Assembly: GCF_000383915.1 (NCBI RefSeq)
Contig: NZ_KB912942.1
Location: forward strand, 3,359,623-3,423,622
Length of the DNA stretch: 64,000 nt
Source of the DNA: Amycolatopsis benzoatilytica AK 16/65
Lineage (GTDB): Bacteria > Actinomycetota > Actinomycetes > Mycobacteriales > Pseudonocardiaceae
Reading direction: 5' to 3'
A program made the translations under genes and the position numbers. The notes beneath the pieces were generated by a model, which was not told the DNA's origin, did not search any database, and saw only the letters and a list, made by a program, of their open reading frames with translations. This document shows positions 36,076 through 44,878 of this stretch, in pieces. Each line of letters starts with the position of its first letter. Position 1 is the stretch's first letter.

Positions 36076-37157
36076 CCGTACTCCTCCTCTTCGGCCGCGA
36101 CCCGGTCGTGCTCGGCGGCGGCGGACGCTTCCGCGACGCTGCCGCCAATCCACCGAACGTGCAGTTCCGCCAGCGCCTCCAGCTGGTCGAACTGCACCGA
36201 CGATTCGCGGTACAGCTCCAGCAACGCCAGGAACCGCGCCACGACCTCGACCGTGTGCTCGCAGTCCGCGGTCAGCTCTTTGAACGTCGCCTGGCCGGCC
36301 TCGGCGAGCTTCAACCGCAGCAGCGCGGCGTGCTCCCGCACCGACACCCGGCCCATGTGGATGTGCGCGATGGACACCTGCGGCGGCGGCTTCGGCCGGA
36401 AGACCGCCACCGCGATCTCGGCGAACCGCTGCGGCGACACGCCCAGCATCACCTCGGGCAGCAGGCCGAGGTAGCGCTCCTCCAACGCGACCGAGCGCGG
36501 GTAGCGCCGCAGCGCACCCGCTTCCAGCTCGCCGAACAACGCCGCCACCTGCTTGTACGCGCGGTACTGCAGCATTCGCGCGAACAGCAGGTCGCGGGCT
36601 TCGAGCAGGGCAAGGTCGTCCTCGTTCTCGACCTCGGCGGCGGGCAGCAGCCGGGCCGCCTTGAGGTCGAGCAGAGTCGCCGCGATCACCAGGAACTCGG
36701 TGGTCTCGTCGAGGTTCCAGTCCGAGCCGAGCGCCCGGGTGTAGGCGATGAAGTCGTCGGTGACCCGGTGCAGGGCGACTTCGGTGACGTCGAGCTGATG
36801 CTGCGAGATCAGCTGCAGCAGCAGGTCGAACGGGCCCTCGAAATTCTGCAGCCGGACCTTGAACTTCGCGGATCCTTCGTCCGCGGCGGCGAAACCCTCG
36901 GGGATGGTGCCGCCGTGCACGGTCTCGTGCACGACCGGAGTCTCCTCCGGCACGGCGGTCTCCGCCGTTTCCCCGGGCGGCTCGGGATCCGCCGACGCCT
37001 CGGCCGCCGAAGCATCGCCGGAAACTGCCGCCGAAGCGTCGGCGGGAACGGCAACGGCTTCGGCGGCCCCCGTCTCGAGGGGAGCCGCCGCGCCGTCGGT
37101 GTTCCCGGGTGCTGCCTGGTCCGGCTCCGGCAGCTCGGCCGATGCCGGTCCGTCCAT
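36072..37157 (-). CDS. scpA: Segregation and condensation protein A (kleisin)
   Basis: A 361-residue kleisin that bridges SMC heads. Conserved blocks are FKVRLQNFEGPFDLLLQLISQHQLDVTEVALHRVTDDFI (about 98-136), FLVIAATLLDLKAARLLP, and a C-terminal winged helix. The first 95 residues are a low-complexity Ala/Glu/Pro tract. The ATG overlaps the preceding stop as TGATG. Rv1709 is the corresponding M. tuberculosis gene. Confidence 0.94.
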   Translation of the reverse strand: MDGPASAELPEPDQAAPGNTDGAAAPLETGAAEAVAVPADASAAVSGDASAAEASADPEPPGETAETAVPEETPVVHETVHGGTIPEGFAAADEGSAKFKVRLQNFEGPFDLLLQLISQHQLDVTEVALHRVTDDFIAYTRALGSDWNLDETTEFLVIAATLLDLKAARLLPAAEVENEDDLALLEARDLLFARMLQYRAYKQVAALFGELEAGALRRYPRSVALEERYLGLLPEVMLGVSPQRFAEIAVAVFRPKPPPQVSIAHIHMGRVSVREHAALLRLKLAEAGQATFKELTADCEHTVEVVARFLALLELYRESSVQFDQLEALAELHVRWIGGSVAEASAAAEHDRVAAEEEEYG

Positions 37158-37567
37158 CAGTCCTCGGCTCCGCCGTCCTCGGAGTCCGCCCGCAATCGCT
37201 GTACCAGCACGGAATCCTCGCCGCGCTGGTCGAAGTCGGCGAGCAGCACCGCGACCGCCTCGCGCACCAGCCGGCCGCGGTCGACGACGAGATCGTGCTT
37301 GGCCCTCAGATTCAGCCGGGCCTGTTCCATCGCGAGCAGTTCTTCGCCGGACACGTAGACGGTGATCTTCGCGTCGTGCTTGGTCCGCCCGGACCCGCTG
37401 CGCGCCGCGTTGCGGGCGAGCTGGTCGGTGTCCGGGCGAGCGGCCGGCTTGCGGGACACCGGTTCCGCGGGCGCGGGCACGGCGGGCCGCTCGAGCGCGG
37501 GCGTCGCTGGACTGGAGGTCAGGCGGAACAGCTCGGAGGCTCCGGGCAGGGAAGCGCGCCTGCTCAC
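37157..37567 (-). CDS. Small protein with ribbon-helix-helix-like C-terminus between parA and scpA
   Basis: A 136-residue protein I cannot name. Residues 1-60 are Pro/Ala-rich and probably disordered. The C-terminal part (KHDAKITVYVSGEELLAMEQARLNLRAKHDLVVDRGRLVREAVAVLLADFD) reads like a beta strand followed by two helices, as in ribbon-helix-helix DNA-binding or ParA-partner proteins. It overlaps parA (GTGA) and scpA (TGATG), so it is embedded in the segregation operon and may work with this ParA. No ParB-type gene is nearby. Confidence 0.8.
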   Translation of the reverse strand: MSRRASLPGASELFRLTSSPATPALERPAVPAPAEPVSRKPAARPDTDQLARNAARSGSGRTKHDAKITVYVSGEELLAMEQARLNLRAKHDLVVDRGRLVREAVAVLLADFDQRGEDSVLVQRLRADSEDGGAED

Positions 37568-38577
37568 CGAGCGATCACCTCACGGGCGAGCGCGCGATAA
37601 GCCGCCGCGCCAGCCGATTTGGGAGCCCAGGTCGTGATGGGCTCGCCCGCGACCGTCGTCTCGGGGAACCGCACGGTGCGGTTGATCACCGTGTCGAACA
37701 CGATGTCGCCGAATGCCTCGACCACGCGAGCCATGACCTCCTTCGAGTGCAGGGTTCTCGGGTCGTACATCGTGGCGAGAATCCCCGTGATGTCCAGTTT
37801 GGGGTTGAGGCGTTCCTGCACCTTCTCGATCGTGTCGATCAGGAGCGCGACGCCTCGCAGACTGAAGAACTCGCACTCCAGGGGGATGATCACACCGTCC
37901 GCGGCGGTCAATGCGTTCACCGTCAACAGGCCGAGCGAGGGCTGGCAGTCGACAAGAACATAGTCGTAGTCGTTCATCACCGGACGAAGGACCCGTAACA
38001 ACGTGTGCTCGCGCCCTACCTCTGCGACGAGCTGGACCTCGGCCGCGGACAGGTCGATGTTGCTCGGCAGCAGGTCAACGCCGTCGACGCGGGTTTTCCG
38101 GAGCACCTCCTCGATCTTGACCGAGCGCTCCATGATGACGTTGTAGACCGTCTGGTCCAGTTCGTGCGGCTGGATGCCGAGGCCGACCGACAGCGCGCCC
38201 TGCGGGTCGAAGTCGACGAGCAGCACCCGGCGGCCGCATTCGGCGAGCGCGGCGCCCAGGTTGATGGTGGACGTGGTCTTGCCGACCCCGCCCTTCTGGT
38301 TGCACATGGCGAGCACCTGAGCCGGCCCGTGCTTCTCCAGCGGCGGCGGCTCGGGGATCTCGCGCAGCGGGCGGCCGGTGGGCCCGATCCCGCTTTCCGC
38401 GCGGTCTTTCGCCCGCATCCGGGCGCGTTCGGCGCGGCTGAGCGGCCGTTCCGGCTCGTCGCCGTCGTGCTCCGCCGGCGTGGCGATCTTCGCGTGCTCG
38501 AGGTTCGCCGCGGCCGAACCGGCGGACCCGGCTGATGCTGCCCGGTCCTCCGGCTGGTTCGGTGTCGGTGTCGACAT
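37564..38577 (-). CDS. ParA-family chromosome/cargo-partitioning ATPase
   Basis: A 337-residue deviant Walker ATPase. The N-terminal 75 residues are charged and variable; the ATPase core begins AQVLAMCNQKGGVGKTTSTINLGAALAE (Walker A KGGVGKTT), then VDFDPQGALSVGLG and VDCQPSLGLLTVNAL. AAGGAG eight bases before the ATG at 38577 selects the start over a longer frame. It is the Rv1708 equivalent, an orphan ParA next to scpA/B rather than the parAB pair near the origin. Confidence 0.93.
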   Translation of the reverse strand: MSTPTPNQPEDRAASAGSAGSAAANLEHAKIATPAEHDGDEPERPLSRAERARMRAKDRAESGIGPTGRPLREIPEPPPLEKHGPAQVLAMCNQKGGVGKTTSTINLGAALAECGRRVLLVDFDPQGALSVGLGIQPHELDQTVYNVIMERSVKIEEVLRKTRVDGVDLLPSNIDLSAAEVQLVAEVGREHTLLRVLRPVMNDYDYVLVDCQPSLGLLTVNALTAADGVIIPLECEFFSLRGVALLIDTIEKVQERLNPKLDITGILATMYDPRTLHSKEVMARVVEAFGDIVFDTVINRTVRFPETTVAGEPITTWAPKSAGAAAYRALAREVIAR

Positions 38578-38710
38578 GGCGCGAAAGCTCCTTGCTCGGC
38601 GGGGTCTCCGGCAGCCTATGCGGGATTCCGGAGCCCCGGCAAAGCGCCGCGCCGGGTCGCGCGGGGCAAGTCGCCCCAGCGTGCGAAGGCCCTTGAGCGA
38701 CGCTCGGTGA

Positions 38711-39643
38711 TCATCCGAGCGCACGCGGATGGGCGGTGGCATAGACCTCGCGCAGGGTCGTGACGGTGACGAGCGTGTAGACCTGCGTCGTGGTCACCGA
38801 GGCGTGGCCGAGCAGTTCCTGCACTACGCGGACGTCCGCGCCGCCTTCGAGCAGGTGTGTCGCGAACGAGTGCCGCAGCGTGTGCGGCGAGACCGCGGCG
38901 GTGATGCCGGCTTTCTCGGCGGTGTCCTTGAGCACTTGCCACGCGCTCTGCCGGGACAGCCGGCTGCCGCGGGCGTTGAGGAAAAGCGCCGCGGTGCCCC
39001 GGCCGTGCGCGGCGAGCGCGGGCCGGGCGCGGACGAGATACGCGTCGAGCGCGGCCAGCGCGGGACGGCCGATCGGCACGAGCCGCTGCTTGCCGCCCTT
39101 GCCGTCGAGCAGGACAGTGCGCTCGCTTTCGTCGACATCGTCGACGTCGAGCCCGACGGCTTCGGAGATGCGCGCGCCGGTGGAGTAGAGCAATTCGAGC
39201 AAGGCCCGGTCGCGCAGGGCGCGTTCCCCGTCCGGCGGCGGAGTGTCGAGCAGCTTGAGCACGTCGCCGACCGGGAGAGCTTTCGGCAGCCGCTTGGCCG
39301 CGGCCGGCGGACGGACGTCGCGCGCCGGATCGTGCTCGGTGAGCCCGTCGGCGTGTGCGAACTTGTGCAGCCCCCGCACCGCCACCAACGCCCGCGCGGC
39401 CGACGACGCGGCGAGCGGTTGGTGTTCGGCGTCGCCTTCGCGCAGCGCCGCGCCGAACGACGTGACGTGCTGCGGACTGACGTCGGGCAGCCTGGTGACC
39501 CCGGCCGCTTCCAGGTGCGCGGCGTAGCGGCGCAGGTCCCGGGAGTAGCTGTCGAGGGTGTTGCGGGCGGTGCCGCGTTCGACGACGAGGTGGTCGAGGT
39601 ACGTGGCGATCACGCCGCGCACCTCGACACCTGCATCACTCAC
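38711..39643 (-). CDS. xerD: Tyrosine recombinase XerD
   Basis: A 310-residue site-specific recombinase that resolves chromosome dimers at dif. It has the SAM-like N-terminal domain (1-105) and the full catalytic set: R158 (STGARISEA), K185, H254 and R257 ([15 protein letters not shown]), H280 ([14 protein letters not shown]) and Y289. The position between NUDIX and parA matches Rv1701, so it is the housekeeping recombinase and not a phage integrase. No dif site was seen here. Confidence 0.94.
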   Translation of the reverse strand: MSDAGVEVRGVIATYLDHLVVERGTARNTLDSYSRDLRRYAAHLEAAGVTRLPDVSPQHVTSFGAALREGDAEHQPLAASSAARALVAVRGLHKFAHADGLTEHDPARDVRPPAAAKRLPKALPVGDVLKLLDTPPPDGERALRDRALLELLYSTGARISEAVGLDVDDVDESERTVLLDGKGGKQRLVPIGRPALAALDAYLVRARPALAAHGRGTAALFLNARGSRLSRQSAWQVLKDTAEKAGITAAVSPHTLRHSFATHLLEGGADVRVVQELLGHASVTTTQVYTLVTVTTLREVYATAHPRALG

Positions 39644-39710
39644 GCCGCCACTCTAGGACGGCGGACCGACAGAACCCGGCACCTCAGTCCCCGGCCAGTC
39701 GGCATCGAGG

Positions 39711-39732
39711 CCGGGAAAGGGGCCCTTCCCGG
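39711..39732. terminator. Hairpin related to the 51-nt elements
   Basis: CCGGGAA (39711-39717) pairs with TTCCCGG (39726-39732), with a GGGGCCC core between. The core and right end match the 3' half of the 15937-15987 element. It lies just beyond the NUDIX stop and upstream of xerD, where it could end the pyrG-NUDIX transcript. Confidence 0.55.
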
Positions 39733-39766
39733 ACCTGCCCAGCGGAGACCGGCCTGCCCAGCAGAC

Positions 39767-40399
39767 TCAGCGCTCCGCCAACCGCCTCGCGAAGCGGGTC
39801 GGCCGGTCCTGCCACGGCGCGTCCGCCGGGCGCGTCGCCGCCGCCCCGGTCAGCACCGCGTGCGCGGCCAGCACCCCGGACACCGTCGCCCCGTTGACCA
39901 GCTCGCCGGCCAGCGCCATCCGGACCGCCTCGGCGAGCGGGAACTTCCGCACCACCAGGTCGGCCTCTTCCTCGCCGAGCACCTCGCGGTCCACTTCGGA
40001 CAGATCGCGGGCCAGGAACACCCGCACCACCTCGTCGGTGAACCCGGGCGAGGCCGCCACGTCGACCAGCGTCTCCCAGCTGCCCGCGGCCAGCCCGGCC
40101 TCCTCGGCCAGCTCGCGCCGCGCGGCGTCCACCGGGTCCTCCCCCGGCTTGTCGATCAGCCCGGCCGGCAGCTCCCAGATCCGGCGCCCGAGCGGGTGCC
40201 GGTACTGGTGCACGAGCGTCACGTCGCCCGCGGCGTCCAGCGCGAGGATCACCACCGCGCCGAGGTGTTCGACCACCTCGCGCTTGGCGGGCTCCCCTCC
40301 CGGCATCACGACGTCGTCGACCCGGAGGCCGACGACGCGTCCCACGTGGACGACCGCGCTGCCGGCGACGCTGAACTCGTGCGTGCCGGGCGCGCTCAC
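39767..40399 (-). CDS. NUDIX hydrolase, ADP-ribose pyrophosphatase type
   Basis: A 210-residue enzyme that cleaves ADP-ribose or similar nucleoside diphosphate derivatives. The Nudix box runs from [20 protein letters not shown] to LAEEAGLA; it has six rather than five residues between the first Gly and Glu, as is also seen in the M. tuberculosis ADP-ribose pyrophosphatase Rv1700. It starts at GTG 40399, overlapping the pyrG stop by four bases (GTGA). The same frame stays open far upstream inside pyrG but carries no homology there. Confidence 0.92.
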   Translation of the reverse strand: MSAPGTHEFSVAGSAVVHVGRVVGLRVDDVVMPGGEPAKREVVEHLGAVVILALDAAGDVTLVHQYRHPLGRRIWELPAGLIDKPGEDPVDAARRELAEEAGLAAGSWETLVDVAASPGFTDEVVRVFLARDLSEVDREVLGEEEADLVVRKFPLAEAVRMALAGELVNGATVSGVLAAHAVLTGAAATRPADAPWQDRPTRFARRLAER

Positions 40400-42096
40400 C
40401 GGACCGCCACGGGCGTTTCGGGCAGCTCCACCGGCAGCCGTTCGGCGACCTTGCGGTCCACGACCGCCTTCACGAACGCGCTGAACAGCGGGTGCGGCCG
40501 GGTCGGGCGGCTCTTCAGCTCCGGGTGCGCCTGGGTGCCCACGAAGAACGGGTGCACGTCCGCGGGCAGCTCGACGAACTCGACCAGCCGGTCGTCCGGC
40601 GACGTGCCGGAGAAAACCAGGCCGGCGTCGCCGATCTGCTTGCGGTAGGCGTTGTTCACCTCGTAGCGGTGCCGGTGCCGCTCGGACACCTCGGTGCTGC
40701 CGTATGCCTTGGCGACCTGCGAACCGGGCTTGAGCTTCGCCGGGTACGCGCCGAGCCGCATCGTGCCGCCCATGTCGCGCTCGCCGGCGACGACGTCGCG
40801 CTGGTCGGCCATGGTCGAGATCACCGGGTGCTGGGTGGCCTCGTCGAACTCGGCCGAGTTCGCGTCCTTGATGCCGGCCAGGTGCCGGGCGGCCTCGATC
40901 ACCATGCACTGCAGGCCGAGGCAGAGCCCGAGCAGCGGCACGCCGTGCGTGCGCGCGTACTGGATCGCCCCGACCTTGCCCTCGATGCCGCGGATGCCGA
41001 ACCCGCCCGGGATCAGCACCCCGTCCACATCGGACAGCACGGCCGCGGCGCCCGCCGGGGTCTGCGCGTCGTCGGAGGCGACCCACACGATCTCGACCTT
41101 GGCCCGGTGCGCGAACCCGCCCGCGCGCAGCGCCTCGGTGACCGAGAGGTACGCGTCCGGCAGGTCGATGTACTTGCCGACCACCGCGACCCGGACGACC
41201 TCGCTCGGGTTGTGCACCCGGTCGAGCAGGTCGCCCCACACCGTCCAGTCGACGTCGCGGAAGGGCAGGCCGAGCCGGCGCACCACGTACGCGTCGAGCG
41301 CCTCGCCGTGCAGCACCTTCGGGATGTCGTAGATCGAACGCGCGTCCGGGCAGGCGATGACCGCCTCGGTGTCCACGTCGCACATCAGGCCGATCTTGCG
41401 CTTGAGGTCGTCCGGGATCTCCCGGTCCGCCCGGCAGACCAGCGCGTCCGGCTGGATGCCGATGTTGCGCAGCGCGGCGACCGAGTGCTGGGTCGGCTTG
41501 GTCTTGAGCTCGCCCGAGGGCGCGAGGTAGGGCACCAGCGACACGTGCAGGAAGAAGCAGTGGTCGCGGCCGACGTCGTGGCGCACCTGGCGGCACGCCT
41601 CGAGGAACGGCAGCGACTCGATGTCGCCGACGGTCCCGCCGACCTCGGTGATCACCACGTCCGGTGCGACGCCGTTCTCGTCCGGCCCGGCCGCCGCGGT
41701 GATCCGCGACTTGATCTCGTCGGTGATGTGCGGGATCACCTGGACGGTGTCCCCGAGGTACTCGCCGCGGCGTTCCTTGGCGATCACCTCCGAGTACACC
41801 TGGCCGGTGGTGACGTTCGCCTTGCCGTCGAGAGAGCGGTCCAGGAACCGCTCGTAGTGCCCGATGTCGAGGTCGGTCTCGGCGCCGTCGTCGGTGACGA
41901 ACACCTCGCCGTGCTGGAACGGGTTCATCGTCCCGGGGTCGACATTGAGGTAAGGGTCGAGCTTCTGCATCGTGACGCGCAGCCCGCGCGAAGTGAGCAG
42001 CTGTCCGAGGCTGGACGCCGTCAGACCCTTACCGAGAGAGGAGGCAACGCCTCCGGTGACAAAGACATACTTGGTAGCCCGCGACTGAAGTCCCAC
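40396..42096 (-). CDS. pyrG: CTP synthase
   Basis: A 566-residue glutamine amidotransferase that makes CTP from UTP. The amidoligase domain starts [20 protein letters not shown] with [21 protein letters not shown]; the C-terminal class I GATase has the nucleophile in [11 protein letters not shown] (C392) and a late HPE motif (AHPELKSRP). The start is GTG 42096. It heads the pyrG-NUDIX pair and is divergent from aroA; the 96-bp gap between must hold both promoters. Confidence 0.97.
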   Translation of the reverse strand: MGLQSRATKYVFVTGGVASSLGKGLTASSLGQLLTSRGLRVTMQKLDPYLNVDPGTMNPFQHGEVFVTDDGAETDLDIGHYERFLDRSLDGKANVTTGQVYSEVIAKERRGEYLGDTVQVIPHITDEIKSRITAAAGPDENGVAPDVVITEVGGTVGDIESLPFLEACRQVRHDVGRDHCFFLHVSLVPYLAPSGELKTKPTQHSVAALRNIGIQPDALVCRADREIPDDLKRKIGLMCDVDTEAVIACPDARSIYDIPKVLHGEALDAYVVRRLGLPFRDVDWTVWGDLLDRVHNPSEVVRVAVVGKYIDLPDAYLSVTEALRAGGFAHRAKVEIVWVASDDAQTPAGAAAVLSDVDGVLIPGGFGIRGIEGKVGAIQYARTHGVPLLGLCLGLQCMVIEAARHLAGIKDANSAEFDEATQHPVISTMADQRDVVAGERDMGGTMRLGAYPAKLKPGSQVAKAYGSTEVSERHRHRYEVNNAYRKQIGDAGLVFSGTSPDDRLVEFVELPADVHPFFVGTQAHPELKSRPTRPHPLFSAFVKAVVDRKVAERLPVELPETPVAVR

Positions 42097-42192
42097 GGGC
42101 CGCCAGCATATCCCACTCCCGGCGAACCGCTAGCCGACGCCTCCCTCCGGCGCGGCGGAGCGCGGGGGTGCGGCCGCGCTAGGCTTCCCGCC

Positions 42193-43479
42193 GTGACGAA
42201 TATCCGCGATGACCACTGGACCGCCCCGGTCGCGGGCGCCTCGCTGGACGCCGCGGTGCGCGTCCCCGGATCGAAGTCGATCACCAACCGGGCCTACGTG
42301 CTCGCCGCACTCGCCAGCGCGCCCACCCGGGTGCGCCATCCGCTCGACTCGCGCGACACTCGTCTGATGCTCGGCGCGCTCGCCGCCCTCGGCGCGCGCT
42401 CGGAGGAAACCATCGACGGCTTCCTCGTGCACCCGCTCGGCACGATCAGCGGCCGCGGCGACGAAACCGAGGTCGTCCTGGGCAACGCGGGCACCGTGGC
42501 GCGGTTCACCCCGGCGCTCGCGACGCTGGGCGACGCGTCGGTGCTGTTCGACGGCGACGAGGCGATCCGCCGCCGGCCGATCGGCCCGCTGCTGACCGCG
42601 CTGCGCGAGCTCGGCGCGCGGATCGACGACGGCGGCCGCGGCGCGCCGCCGTTCACCGTGCACGGCACCGGCGGGCTGCGCGGCGGCACCGTGGAGCTGG
42701 ATTCCTCGGCCTCCAGCCAATTCCTGTCCGCGCTGCTGCTGGCCGGCCCGGCGTTCGAGAAGGGCGTGACGGTCCGGCTGGTCGGCGGCGCACCGCCGAG
42801 CGAACCGCACATCGCGATGACGCTGGACATGCTGCGCCGCTTCGGGGCCGTTGTGGAGCGTTCCGGCGCGGAGTTCCGAGTCGAGCCCGCGAAGCTGTCC
42901 TGCCCCGAGTACGTCGTGGAACCCGACCTTTCGACCGCGGCCCCGTTCGTCGCGGCCGCACTCGTCGGCGGCGGCACGGTCCGGGTGCAGGGCTGGCCGA
43001 AGCAGACCACGCAGCCCGGCGACTGGCTGCGCGGCCTGGTGACCGAACTGGGCGCGAAGGCGACGCTGGACGAGGAGGGCCTCACCGTCACCGGCGGCGG
43101 CGCGTACCGGGGCATCGACCTGGATCTGCACGAGGTCGGCGAGCTGACCCCGGTCATCGCCGCGATGCTCTGCTTCGCGGAGAGCCCGTCGACCATCACC
43201 GGCGTCGCACACCTGCGCGGCCACGAGACGGACCGGCTCACCGCGCTGGCGACCGAGCTGTCCGGACTGGGCGCGAACGTCACCGAGCTCGACGACGGCC
43301 TGCAGATCACGCCCGCGCCGATGCACGGCGGCGTCTTCCACACCTACGAGGACCACCGCCTGGTGATGACGGCGGCGGTGCTGGGCCTGCGAGTGCCCGG
43401 GGTGCTGGTGGAGAACCCGGCGACGGTCGGCAAGACGTTCCCGGAGTTCGTGCAGACCTGGAGCGACCTGGTCGGATAA
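42193..43479 (+). CDS. aroA: 5-enolpyruvylshikimate-3-phosphate synthase
   Basis: A 428-residue enzyme of the shikimate pathway that joins PEP to shikimate 3-phosphate. PGSKSITNRA (25-34), VLGNAGTVARF (95-105), SSASSQFLSALLLAGP and YEDHRLVMTAAVLGL are the family motifs. The residue that corresponds to Pro101 of the E. coli enzyme appears to be Phe (F105), and Ala98-Met99 reads Val-Ala, so it is not a textbook class I glyphosate-site sequence. It starts at GTG 42193. It lies at the left edge of the segment that interrupts the pyrG-mctB synteny. Confidence 0.96.
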   Translation: MTNIRDDHWTAPVAGASLDAAVRVPGSKSITNRAYVLAALASAPTRVRHPLDSRDTRLMLGALAALGARSEETIDGFLVHPLGTISGRGDETEVVLGNAGTVARFTPALATLGDASVLFDGDEAIRRRPIGPLLTALRELGARIDDGGRGAPPFTVHGTGGLRGGTVELDSSASSQFLSALLLAGPAFEKGVTVRLVGGAPPSEPHIAMTLDMLRRFGAVVERSGAEFRVEPAKLSCPEYVVEPDLSTAAPFVAAALVGGGTVRVQGWPKQTTQPGDWLRGLVTELGAKATLDEEGLTVTGGGAYRGIDLDLHEVGELTPVIAAMLCFAESPSTITGVAHLRGHETDRLTALATELSGLGANVTELDDGLQITPAPMHGGVFHTYEDHRLVMTAAVLGLRVPGVLVENPATVGKTFPEFVQTWSDLVG

Positions 43480-43516
43480 ATCGGTGGACGGGTCCGGTCC
43501 GCGCCGTTTAGTGTTC

Positions 43517-43601
43517 CGCCCGACCGTGACTCGACGCCGGGAGGTGAGCCCCATGAACGCTGTTTCGATGTGGGTGCTCCCCTCGTCGTCACGGTCGGGC
43601 G
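43517..43601 (+). promoter_or_regulatory. Leader RNA stem enclosing the start of a short ORF
   Basis: CGCCCGACCGTGAC at 43517-43530 is the perfect reverse complement of 43588-43601, giving a 14-bp stem. Its 57-nt loop holds a strong SD (GGGAGGTGA, 43539-43547) and the ATG of a 17-codon ORF; the 3' arm lies within that ORF's last codons, so a translating ribosome would open the stem. In addition GGAGGTG (43540-43546) is complementary to CACCTCC (43638-43644), which directly abuts the SD of the GNAT gene. This looks like a translation-coupled switch. Function is inferred from structure alone. Confidence 0.6.
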
Positions 43602-43606
43602 ACTGA
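43553..43606 (+). CDS. Putative 17-residue leader peptide
   Basis: ATG at 43553, stop TGA at 43604-43606, peptide MNAVSMWVLPSSSRSGD. The SD GGGAGGTGA six bases upstream is stronger than that of the GNAT gene it precedes by 52 bases. There is one Trp and a run of three Ser codons (TCG TCG TCA) before Arg-Ser, where stalling might matter. It does not match the known Trp, Ile/Val or Cys-rich leaders that I can recall. Confidence 0.55.
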   Translation: MNAVSMWVLPSSSRSGD

Positions 43607-43658
43607 CGTAGGGGTTGCCGGGAGCGCCTGGACAAGGCACCTCCGAAAGGCGACCGCT

Positions 43659-44432
43659 ATGAACACTGCACGCTTCACCGCGGGCGAACCCGCGACAGAG
43701 ATAACCCGGGTAACCGCGACGCACTGGCACGCGCTTGACGACGGCCGGGTCACCGGCCGCGGCGAGGCCAGCACCCGACCGGACGGGCGGGTCTTCCTCA
43801 GCGTCGACGCCTGGCACCGTTCCGTCTTCGACCAGCTCGCCGCCGCGATGCTGGCCGCCCTTCCGCACCCGCTGCACACGGTGGTCGACGGAACCGACCA
43901 CGAACTGCTGAACTGCTGGCAGGACGCCGGATTGACGGTGCGCCGCCGCGAGTGGGAATACCTCGTGCCCACCGCGGTCGAGCCGGTCGACCCGCCGCCG
44001 GGCGTCACGATCGGACCCGCCGAAGAAGGCCCGCTGCGAGCGCTCGACCGGATCGTCCGAGCCGAAGTCGAGAAGACCGTCGGCTGGGCGGAAATGCCCG
44101 CCGAAGTGCTGCCGTGGCAGACCGGAGACACGGTGGTGGACCCCAGAAAGTATGCCGTGGCCGCCGAAGGCGACGAGTACGCCGGCTTGATCCGGGTGGT
44201 GCGGGCGAGCCGACTGCCGAGGATCGGGCTGGTCGCTGTCCGCGCGGACCGCCAACGGCGCGGCATTGCCCGCGCCCTGCTCACGCATTCGCTGAATATG
44301 TTGCACCACAAGGGAATCACCACGGCATACGCTGAAGTGAACGAGACCAACGAGGCGGCGACGGCATTGTTCGAAAGCGTTGGCGCCCAGCGGGCCGACA
44401 GCATCGTGGAGCTGGTGCGCCATGGCGAATAA
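43659..44432 (+). CDS. GNAT-family N-acetyltransferase
   Basis: A 257-residue protein. The C-terminal half is a GNAT domain with the acetyl-CoA pyrophosphate loop in [19 protein letters not shown] (about 190-208) and the usual [19 protein letters not shown] end. The N-terminal 110 residues form a second, degenerate domain of the same kind or a novel one. GAAAGG lies eight bases before the ATG. It is downstream of the structured leader and overlaps infA by 11 bases, so acetylation may relate to translation, for example of a ribosomal protein or an antibiotic. The substrate is unknown. Confidence 0.85.
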   Translation: MNTARFTAGEPATEITRVTATHWHALDDGRVTGRGEASTRPDGRVFLSVDAWHRSVFDQLAAAMLAALPHPLHTVVDGTDHELLNCWQDAGLTVRRREWEYLVPTAVEPVDPPPGVTIGPAEEGPLRALDRIVRAEVEKTVGWAEMPAEVLPWQTGDTVVDPRKYAVAAEGDEYAGLIRVVRASRLPRIGLVAVRADRQRRGIARALLTHSLNMLHHKGITTAYAEVNETNEAATALFESVGAQRADSIVELVRHGE

Positions 44433-44643
44433 GGGCGGAATCGAAGTCGAAGGAACCGTCGTGGAGTGCCTGCGCGACGCCAAGTTCACCGTCGAGCTGG
44501 CCAACGGGCACCAGGTGCTCGCCCATATCAGCGGGAAGATCCGGAAGAACTTCATCAAGATCGTGCCCTACGACCGCGTCCTGGTGGAGCTCAGCCCGTA
44601 CGACCTGGACCGGGGCCGGATCCTGTTCCGGTACCGCAACTAG
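44422..44643 (+). CDS. infA: Translation initiation factor IF-1 paralogue
   Basis: A 73-residue OB-fold protein: [40 protein letters not shown] and [20 protein letters not shown] are the IF-1 signature. IF-1 binds the 30S A site during initiation. The normal actinobacterial infA lies with rpmJ, rpsM and rpsK; this one lies behind a GNAT gene and differs at many positions, so it is probably a second copy. Its ATG is inside the GNAT gene's last codons (11-base overlap), a sign of coupled translation. Confidence 0.93.
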   Translation: MANKGGIEVEGTVVECLRDAKFTVELANGHQVLAHISGKIRKNFIKIVPYDRVLVELSPYDLDRGRILFRYRN

Positions 44644-44765
44644 TGCCGAGTGATCCGGTCCGCTTTTACGACGGAACTGACCTGGGCTGCCGGGCCTGCA
44701 CCGGTGCCAAGGATCGGCTCCGCCAGGCCGCCATCAAGAAACTCGTCGACAGCAACGTGAAGTGA
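44643..44765 (+). CDS. 40-residue CxxC protein coupled to IF-1
   Basis: A GTG start shares its G with the infA stop (TAGTG), and the frame runs 40 codons to TGA at 44763-44765. The peptide reads [20 protein letters not shown] and continues with GAKDRLRQAAIKKLVDSNVK. The single CRAC pair could bind half a zinc site or form a disulphide, and the tail is a basic amphipathic helix. Sequence and length do not match L36. Coupled start, clean stop and following terminator argue that it is real. Confidence 0.6.
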   Translation: MPSDPVRFYDGTDLGCRACTGAKDRLRQAAIKKLVDSNVK

Positions 44766-44766
44766 A

Positions 44767-44807
44767 CGCGTTGCGCGTGCGAGGCATTCGCCTCCGCGCG
44801 CAACGCG
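44767..44807 (+). terminator. Terminator of the GNAT-infA-CxxC operon
   Basis: CGCGTTGCGC (44767-44776) pairs with GCGCAACGCG (44798-44807), and an inner GAGGC/GCCTC stem closes around an ATTC loop. It begins two bases after the last stop. No long T-run follows. Confidence 0.75.
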
Positions 44808-44878
44808 GCGGTCCTTCTGCCGCTAGTCCGCCGCCGCGCCCTGGGTGGGCTCCGTCGACTGGGGCGCCTTGCCGGAAA

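Noticed and set aside
36076..36153. Longer N-terminus for ScpB starting at 36153
   Set aside because: It would overlap scpA by about 80 bases and adds an Arg-rich stretch without homology. The GTG at 36075 has a good SD and the GTGA overlap typical of this operon.
38711..39643. Tyrosine recombinase as evidence of a prophage or integrative element
   Set aside because: The full XerD motif set and the conserved NUDIX-xerD-parA order show it is the housekeeping recombinase; there are no phage genes or att-like repeats nearby.
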